A stretch of DNA of 64,000 nucleotides from NCBI RefSeq assembly GCF_001269985.1, contig NZ_BBZB01000001.1, forward strand, positions 930,001 through 994,000. The letters are read 5' to 3'. How positions within the stretch are numbered: the stretch's first letter is position 1; every line of letters begins with the position of its first letter. The stretch is from Pseudoalteromonas sp. '520P1 No. 423'. Its GTDB lineage: Bacteria > Pseudomonadota > Gammaproteobacteria > Enterobacterales > Alteromonadaceae. The notes beneath the pieces are model-generated. The model had not been told where the DNA came from and searched no databases. It saw only the letters and a program-made list of their open reading frames with translations. Shown here piece after piece: positions 59,321 to 64,000 of the stretch. Position numbers and translations under genes: made by a program.

Positions 59321-59545
59321 ATGGTTATTCGAGTTTTAGGTTTTTTTATAGGTATAGCTTTCGTTTTTTTTGGTATCGAACAATTGCTTTTGGATTTTTT
59401 TAAGTACAATTTATGGGAATCTTTTGGGTATATTAATTATATACTAATGGGATGTTTGTTTATTGTATATGCTTTCACTAAGCAAAATATAGCTGAAATA
59501 ATAGTTATTAAAATGATAAAAATTTACCATAGTGTAAGCAAATAA
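59321..59545 (+). CDS. Small two-helix membrane protein
   Basis: A 74-residue protein with hydrophobic segments at about 4-26 and 34-56 and a short basic tail. I prefer the ATG at 59321, just after TAAGGA; a GTG at 59306 would overlap the previous gene. It follows the secreted protein by seven bases, so the two are likely translated from one mRNA. No family recognised. An immunity or anchoring partner to the secreted protein is possible but unproven. Confidence 0.6.
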   Translation: MVIRVLGFFIGIAFVFFGIEQLLLDFFKYNLWESFGYINYILMGCLFIVYAFTKQNIAEIIVIKMIKIYHSVSK

Positions 59546-59586
59546 ATGTAAGAAAATAAACAAAATGGGAATTTTTACACTAGAAT

Positions 59587-59700
59587 TTAGATTACTGTTA
59601 ATTGAGAAGGGTGTAGTTCTTTTGAATCGACGGGTTTCAAAAAACAGCTAATCATAGCTCCTTTGTTTCGATTGCCTTTTGTGGAAATCCCAATAGTCAT
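59587..59700 (-). pseudogene. Possible gene remnant or small ORF (37 residues)
   Basis: This minus-strand frame has no domain I recognise. It stays open 48 bases beyond its ATG to a TAG near 59749, as a truncated gene would. An internal ATG (59655) has AAAGGAGCT immediately before it. Either a small protein of 22-37 residues or a fossil is possible. Confidence 0.25.
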
Positions 59701-59770
59701 TAAAATTTCCACTTGATTATTATGAACAAAGTAGTCAGAGCCATCAAGCTACACTATTGAAAATAACATA

Positions 59771-59865
59771 AAATTAATTTTTATCAATTACAAAGCCTCT
59801 ATAACGCATTTTAAGCCTATCAAACAAAAACAAACACAATTACAAACAAAACCTAAAAACCTCTA
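59771..59865 (+). repeat. Right copy of direct repeat flanking a small island
   Basis: It repeats the left copy at 57875-57948 (ATTTTTATCAATTA, then TATAACGCATTTTAAGCC and AAACCTAAAAAC) with an internal insertion containing CAAACACAATTACAAACAAA. The orientation is the same. Confidence 0.8.
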
Positions 59866-59997
59866 AAAACAAAAAATAGACCTATTAGCTCTTAATATTA
59901 ATCACTTTCTTTAAGTCTCGCGTTGCCTGAAGAGAAAAGACGGTTTAATAGGGTGGTAATTGCAATACCCGCACCACCTTTTCAGCTACGCGCAGAA

Positions 59998-60705
59998 TTA
60001 ATTAGGTGTTCGGCTTAGCATCGTGGCTGCTTGTGTTTCGCCAATATACGCCACTAAATTCTTATGGCTTTCTAATCGTTTTTTGATTGGGCTTTGAATG
60101 CCACCGTTTAAAAAGTTAGTTAATAAACCGTATATTGCACAATCGTAACGAGTCATCTTTTCTGAAATAAAAAAGTTTTTATCTGTTAATAATACCGATA
60201 AATGATCAATTGATTTATTGGCTATGGCATATATCTCTTGTTTGTCATGTCGACCTGTTCCTTGTGATTTACAGTTTTTGATTGCGCGTTTTCGCATTGA
60301 ATTTGGTACAAATAATTTTAAAAAAGCGGGTAACTTACCAAAAAACTCTTCTTTGCTAACAGGCCAAAAATCATCGTCAATCCAACGACTATAAACTAGT
60401 GACCAATAAAGCTGTTCTTCACATAGTTGTTGTAATAAATGACCTTGCGCGTGTTCTGTAGGTGTCAGATCTTTATCTAGTTCATGTGTGGCTTCAAGCT
60501 TATTAATGATCAGGCTTGAATCAGCAATTAACTCGTTATCAATTATAGCGACAGGTAATTTACCCTTAGGCATTTTATGGCTATCAACACGATAATGGTT
60601 CTTATATTCAATATTTGCTAATTGGCAATAAGCTTGTAGTTTTATGGCAAAAGGGCTGGCATTGGCTAGGCCAAAAGCGGGTGGAAATTGGTGAAGTTCG
60701 ATCAT
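59998..60705 (-). CDS. Glutathione S-transferase-like protein (FAXC/metaxin type)
   Basis: A 235-residue protein with an N-terminal thioredoxin-like fold (IELHQFPPAFGLANASPFAIKLQAY, then GKLPVAIIDNELIADSSLII in place of the cis-Pro/DS glutathione site) and an all-helical C-terminal half ending MTRYDCAIYGLLTNFL. This matches the failed-axon-connections/metaxin branch of GST relatives. The role could be detoxification or redox; substrate unknown. It lies downstream of the S9 peptidase on the same strand, but two hairpins separate them, so it may have its own promoter. Confidence 0.85.
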   Translation of the reverse strand: MIELHQFPPAFGLANASPFAIKLQAYCQLANIEYKNHYRVDSHKMPKGKLPVAIIDNELIADSSLIINKLEATHELDKDLTPTEHAQGHLLQQLCEEQLYWSLVYSRWIDDDFWPVSKEEFFGKLPAFLKLFVPNSMRKRAIKNCKSQGTGRHDKQEIYAIANKSIDHLSVLLTDKNFFISEKMTRYDCAIYGLLTNFLNGGIQSPIKKRLESHKNLVAYIGETQAATMLSRTPN

Positions 60706-60748
60706 AATTGTCCTTAATTTGTTTTATAAACTAAGAACAGCATATCAG

Positions 60749-60814
60749 GGACTACTGACAATAAATGTCAGTAGTCCTGTTAATCTGAAATTCGGATAAG
60801 CAAAACGCTTATCC
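60749..60814. terminator. Two hairpins between the S9 peptidase and GST-like genes
   Basis: GGACTACTGACA (60749-60760) pairs perfectly with TGTCAGTAGTCC (60766-60777), a 12-bp stem. GGATAAGC (60794-60801) pairs with GCTTATCC (60807-60814). Both have 5-base loops and only weak U-tracts. They probably end or stabilise the peptidase mRNA. Confidence 0.5.
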
Positions 60815-60832
60815 AAAGCCCAGGTAAATAAG

Positions 60833-63310
60833 TTATTTACTTGGATATAAATGATCCCACCATTGTGGTTGATCTTTTAGATTTTTATCAAAGTATGCCA
60901 TCATAGTATCCCACCAGTGAAAACGTTTATCACGGGCAAAGACTTGATGGTTAGTATTATGATATTCAACAAGCTCAACATCTTGACCAAGTAATTTAAG
61001 CGCAGTATACATATTATGACTCTCGCCTGGTGGTACGTTAGTATCTGCATTACCGTGGATCAGTAATAATGGTGTTGTTACTTTATCAGCATTAAATACT
61101 GGGCTATGTTGGCTATAAAGCTTTGCATTATTCCAAGGGAAGCTGCCTTTAGACGCTTCACCAGAATATAAATAGCCCCACCAACCTTGACCCCAATATG
61201 AGGTGATATTTGAGATCCCAGCATGTGATATTGACGCACTAAACATATCTGTTTTGGTAGTAAGTAGCATAGTCATAAAACCACCGTATGATGCGCCTAA
61301 GTTACCTACTTTTTTTGCATCAACATAAGGATAAGCTTTTAAAAACTCGCCTGTACCTTGCATGATATCGTCAGCAGTGAAATTACCCCAAGCATTCACA
61401 TGTTTAGCTGAGAATTCTTGGCCAAAACCTGTCGCGCCTGTTGGTTGTAATACATAAACTACATAACCATTAGCTGCCCATAAGTTAAATGGATAACGAC
61501 CTGTAAAACCACGTGTTACTGGTGATGTACCACCGTAATAATAAACAAGTGCAGGGTGTTTTTTAGTTTTATCTAAATTATGAGGGATATAAACACGGCC
61601 ACTAATTTCAACATTGTCTTTATTTACAAAGTTAAATTCTTCTAAAGTCGCAATTTCACTGTTTTGATAAAAGTCAGCTTGGCTATCTGATAGCGTTTTA
61701 GCTTTATTTTTATAAACATTTAACAGCTTAACCTGCTGAGGCTTAGAGGCTGTGGTGCCTGTATATAATAATTGTGGCTTTTTACCTTGAGATAAAGAAA
61801 AACGCTCTACAATATCAAGCTTAGTGTTGAGTTTTTTAAAGCTGCTTTTGCTTTCATCAAATAAATAGACTTGTTTAGTATCTTTTTCTGTTACAGATAA
61901 CACAACATCGCTATTTTTTAATACTTCAAAACGACCAATTGACGGATCAAACTCTTTAGATAAAGCAGTCACATCTTTACCATTAAAGCTAAGTTTATAT
62001 AACTGCCCATCATAGTTATTAGGTAGCATATCTTTAGGTAAATTTTGGCCAGCACCATTCATAAATGCAGGACCTGCTGTGATATAAAAGCCATTTTTAC
62101 GATATTGTGCATTATTAAACGTACGATATTTACCGATTACCTTTTCACTATGATCTTTTAAGTTAACTTCAACTAACTCTGTGATCATATGTGGTGGTGC
62201 AGCATAATCAATTGGATTACGGCTTAATAAAACAGTACCGCGTTTTGCATTATGATCTTCAAGACTATGACTGAATTTTGGTGAGCTTACTTGGCGGATC
62301 AAACCAGAATTAAGATCTAATAAATGAACCTGGTTGGTATTTCGTGCATATGACCAACGATCTTCTAAGCCTTTATAATGTTTTGTAAGCGATTTACTTT
62401 TAGTTGGGGTTTTATTCCAACTGAAAATTAAAGTATCGTTATCAAAAAACTCAAAGCCGCTGGTACTGGCTAAGTTGTCACTTAATACTTTTATTTCAAG
62501 GGTTTTTCTGTCTAATTGTTTTAATTTACCATTTGATAAATAAACTAATTTTTTATTATCTGGGCTCCAAATAAAGTTAGATGCTTTGCCGTCTTCCCAG
62601 CGGTATCTTACAGTATTTGATTTAGTATCTAATAGCTGAGCGGTACGTACTGCTTTATTAGCTGACTTATCGTTATATGCTTTGCTTTTGTAGATCATTT
62701 GCTTTGCATCGGGTGATAGCGATACACCTGAAATCACTTTTGCATCATATAATTGCTTAGCTGATAAAGGATGAGAATCATGATTAGTCAGTGTGACTTT
62801 GTCATGATCTGATTGACCATCAAAATCTAACATTACTTTTTTCCAATCGCTGACTTGTTCAGCAATTACCGTGATCTGGTGGTCACCTGTAGGTAAAGTT
62901 AATGGGTATTTTTTATCGCTAGCACTTATAGGAGTATTGTTAATAAACACGCTTGCTGTTTCTATACCTTGTATTTTTAAATCACCTTGTACAAATCTAT
63001 CTACTGATAAAGTAAATTTAATCGCTTGTAGGCCAGGCTCTGTCAGCGCGCTGACTTGAGAAAGCGGTTGCCATTTTATTTTTTCACCAAAAATATTCAC
63101 TGATTTATTATTTTGTGAAATTTGCGGCAATAAGTTGTTTATGATCTCTTTTTGTTGAGCCGTTTCATAAGGCTTAAATTGACTTTGCGGTGCAATAGGA
63201 CCTAGATAATTGATTTTACTTTTATCTAGCGCTTCAGCTAATGCAGTATTGGCGATCCCAGTTGCGCATAAGCCAATTAATACTTTTTTTAGCATGTTAG
63301 TTTTTCTCAT
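60833..63310 (-). CDS. S9-family prolyl oligopeptidase-type peptidase
   Basis: An 825-residue secreted serine peptidase. A signal peptide occupies the first ~25 residues (cut near ALA), followed by a beta-propeller-like middle (WSPDNKKLVYLSNG and similar WD40-like strands). The C-terminal alpha/beta hydrolase has GASYGG with the nucleophile serine near residue 676, HGNADTNVPPGES (Asp, near 753) and NTNHQVFARD (His, near 785). It cleaves short peptides, often after proline, in the periplasm. The start ATG overlaps the preceding oxygenase stop by four bases (ATGA); a second ATG at 63295 is possible. It is probably co-transcribed with that gene. Confidence 0.92.
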   Translation of the reverse strand: MRKTNMLKKVLIGLCATGIANTALAEALDKSKINYLGPIAPQSQFKPYETAQQKEIINNLLPQISQNNKSVNIFGEKIKWQPLSQVSALTEPGLQAIKFTLSVDRFVQGDLKIQGIETASVFINNTPISASDKKYPLTLPTGDHQITVIAEQVSDWKKVMLDFDGQSDHDKVTLTNHDSHPLSAKQLYDAKVISGVSLSPDAKQMIYKSKAYNDKSANKAVRTAQLLDTKSNTVRYRWEDGKASNFIWSPDNKKLVYLSNGKLKQLDRKTLEIKVLSDNLASTSGFEFFDNDTLIFSWNKTPTKSKSLTKHYKGLEDRWSYARNTNQVHLLDLNSGLIRQVSSPKFSHSLEDHNAKRGTVLLSRNPIDYAAPPHMITELVEVNLKDHSEKVIGKYRTFNNAQYRKNGFYITAGPAFMNGAGQNLPKDMLPNNYDGQLYKLSFNGKDVTALSKEFDPSIGRFEVLKNSDVVLSVTEKDTKQVYLFDESKSSFKKLNTKLDIVERFSLSQGKKPQLLYTGTTASKPQQVKLLNVYKNKAKTLSDSQADFYQNSEIATLEEFNFVNKDNVEISGRVYIPHNLDKTKKHPALVYYYGGTSPVTRGFTGRYPFNLWAANGYVVYVLQPTGATGFGQEFSAKHVNAWGNFTADDIMQGTGEFLKAYPYVDAKKVGNLGASYGGFMTMLLTTKTDMFSASISHAGISNITSYWGQGWWGYLYSGEASKGSFPWNNAKLYSQHSPVFNADKVTTPLLLIHGNADTNVPPGESHNMYTALKLLGQDVELVEYHNTNHQVFARDKRFHWWDTMMAYFDKNLKDQPQWWDHLYPSK

Positions 63311-64000
63311 TTGTTTGTTTGAGGCGTGCCGTAAATTTTTTCAGCATGATTAAATAAAACCCAAGAGGTAAAAATGTATTTATCATTTGAGATTGGCGTA
63401 TTACCCCTATGTGTATGGGTAAAATACCCAGGAAAAATAGCCATAGTACCTTGGGTTGGTTTCAGTTTTAGCTTTTGGTAATAAAACTCTGTTTCTCCTC
63501 CTTCTCCAACATCATTTAAATAGAACATGAATGCAAGCACACGATGCAGCGCTTCGTTATGACCTGCTTGTGGATATACTTCGCTATGATAATAAGGATA
63601 TCCACCTTTATTTTTTTCGTATTTTTGCGCTTGTATTGGCCCCAGTCTAAAAAGCTGCTGCACTAAAGTAGATACTTGAGGTTTACCTACTTCTTCAAAG
63701 TTTTCTACTGTTAAATTGGTTGGTTCACCTGTTTTTGGATGGTAAACCGTTAAACCAAATGCACCTATCATGATTAAAAAGTTATCTGATATGTATTCAA
63801 ATACTTTTTCAGCGGTGATCTTTTGTATATGTTGGTTGTACTGTGCATATTCAGGGTGCATGCTCAAATACAGATCTTTGCTATCTTTTTTAGCTAAATC
63901 GATACCACCACTGGTAGTTCCCTGTTTTAAATGGGGGCTTTGTTCGAAAAGTTTGATAAAGTTATTACAGAACTCAGGGCTAAGTGCGTTTTCATATGTA
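63307..64000 (-). CDS. 2OG-Fe(II) oxygenase (prolyl 4-hydroxylase-like), cut by the window edge
   Basis: The frame does not begin at the TTG/ATG near 63867/63861. It continues upstream without a stop to the end of the window (YENALSPEFCNN, GIDLAKKDSKDLYLSMHPE), so the gene is partial, with its start beyond 64000. The catalytic half shows YYHSEVYPQ (first metal histidine), LAFMFYLNDVGEGGETEF, PTQGTMAIFPGYFTHTHRG (distal histidine) and KYIFTSWVLF, the P4Hc pattern. The metal site is HxE rather than HxD. Substrate unknown. It is coupled to the S9 peptidase downstream. Confidence 0.88.
   Translation of the reverse strand, partial: TYENALSPEFCNNFIKLFEQSPHLKQGTTSGGIDLAKKDSKDLYLSMHPEYAQYNQHIQKITAEKVFEYISDNFLIMIGAFGLTVYHPKTGEPTNLTVENFEEVGKPQVSTLVQQLFRLGPIQAQKYEKNKGGYPYYHSEVYPQAGHNEALHRVLAFMFYLNDVGEGGETEFYYQKLKLKPTQGTMAIFPGYFTHTHRGNTPISNDKYIFTSWVLFNHAEKIYGTPQTNK

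Larger units (their letters stand above)
59546..59997. other. Gap with a decayed ORF and direct repeat
   Basis: On the minus strand 59587-59748 is open, with an ATG at 59700 giving a 37-residue frame ending KPVDSKELHPSQLTVI, and a second ATG at 59655 after a good AAAGGAGCT site. It reads like the end of a longer, lost gene. The right copy of the island's direct repeat follows at 59771-59865. No other gene is convincing. Confidence 0.4.

Overview
The window is AT-rich DNA, about one third G+C by eye. It looks like the chromosome of a marine gammaproteobacterium, most likely of the Alteromonadales (Pseudoalteromonas/Colwellia-like). That placement is inference, drawn from the protein families, the leuABCD order, the S9 peptidase and the abundant short palindromic repeats; no rRNA or other taxonomic marker is present.

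Layout: (1) 98-2521, a small secreted protein and a convergent membrane/TPR protein. (2) 2762-13995, a rightward run that makes dTDP-L-rhamnose (rmlBDAC), exports a polysaccharide by an ABC transporter (wzm/wzt), and encodes a 1257-residue sulfotransferase/coiled-coil/double-glycosyltransferase and a HAD-domain protein. (3) 14264-18338, glycosyltransferases, a DPM-synthase-like/DUF2304 pair and a sulfotransferase. (4) 18383-21840, a leftward operon with a flippase, an unannotated 51-residue membrane protein, a PhyH-like oxygenase and a Gfo/Idh-type oxidoreductase. (5) 22156-37207, a second, Wzx/Wzy-type pathway: WecA-type initiation, nitroreductase and pyruvyltransferase, a glycerol-3-phosphate cytidylyltransferase (TagD-like), Alg14-like plus a fused Alg13-WecG/TagA protein, Wzz, Wzy, glycosyltransferases, a second flippase, an SGNH protein, a TagF/TagB-like glycerophosphotransferase and a frameshifted FG-GAP lipoprotein. 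(6) 37290-41753 leftward: two paralogous beta-helix proteins, an acetyltransferase and a GT2. (7) 41987-50083: an asparagine-synthase-like protein, two lipoprotein hydrolases (SGNH and GDPD), wecC, wecB, ugd and galE. (8) 51062-56510: the leucine operon with a leuL attenuator. (9) 56533-57724: an exact 118-bp array of ten units. (10) 57875-59865: a small gene island between direct repeats. (11) 59998-64000 leftward: a GST-like protein, an S9 peptidase and a 2OG-Fe(II) oxygenase cut by the window edge.

How the genes work together: most of the window is a cell-surface polysaccharide (O-antigen/capsule) locus. It carries two export logics, ABC and Wzx/Wzy. Precursor genes point to rhamnose, ManNAc/ManNAcA, glucuronate, galactose-type sugars and CDP-glycerol, with decoration by sulfate, pyruvate, acetyl and glycerol phosphate. 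WecA, WecB, the TagA-type domain, TagD-like and TagF-like proteins together resemble the enzymes that build the wall teichoic acid linkage unit of Gram-positive bacteria. Here they sit in a Gram-negative O-antigen setting, and one of them is a fusion.

The most unusual non-coding structure is around the leucine operon. Three spacers (galE-leuL, leuB-leuC, downstream of leuD) are filled with one family of REP-like palindromes, more than 30 copies in about 7 kb, organised as 141-bp, 138-bp and 118-bp direct repeats.
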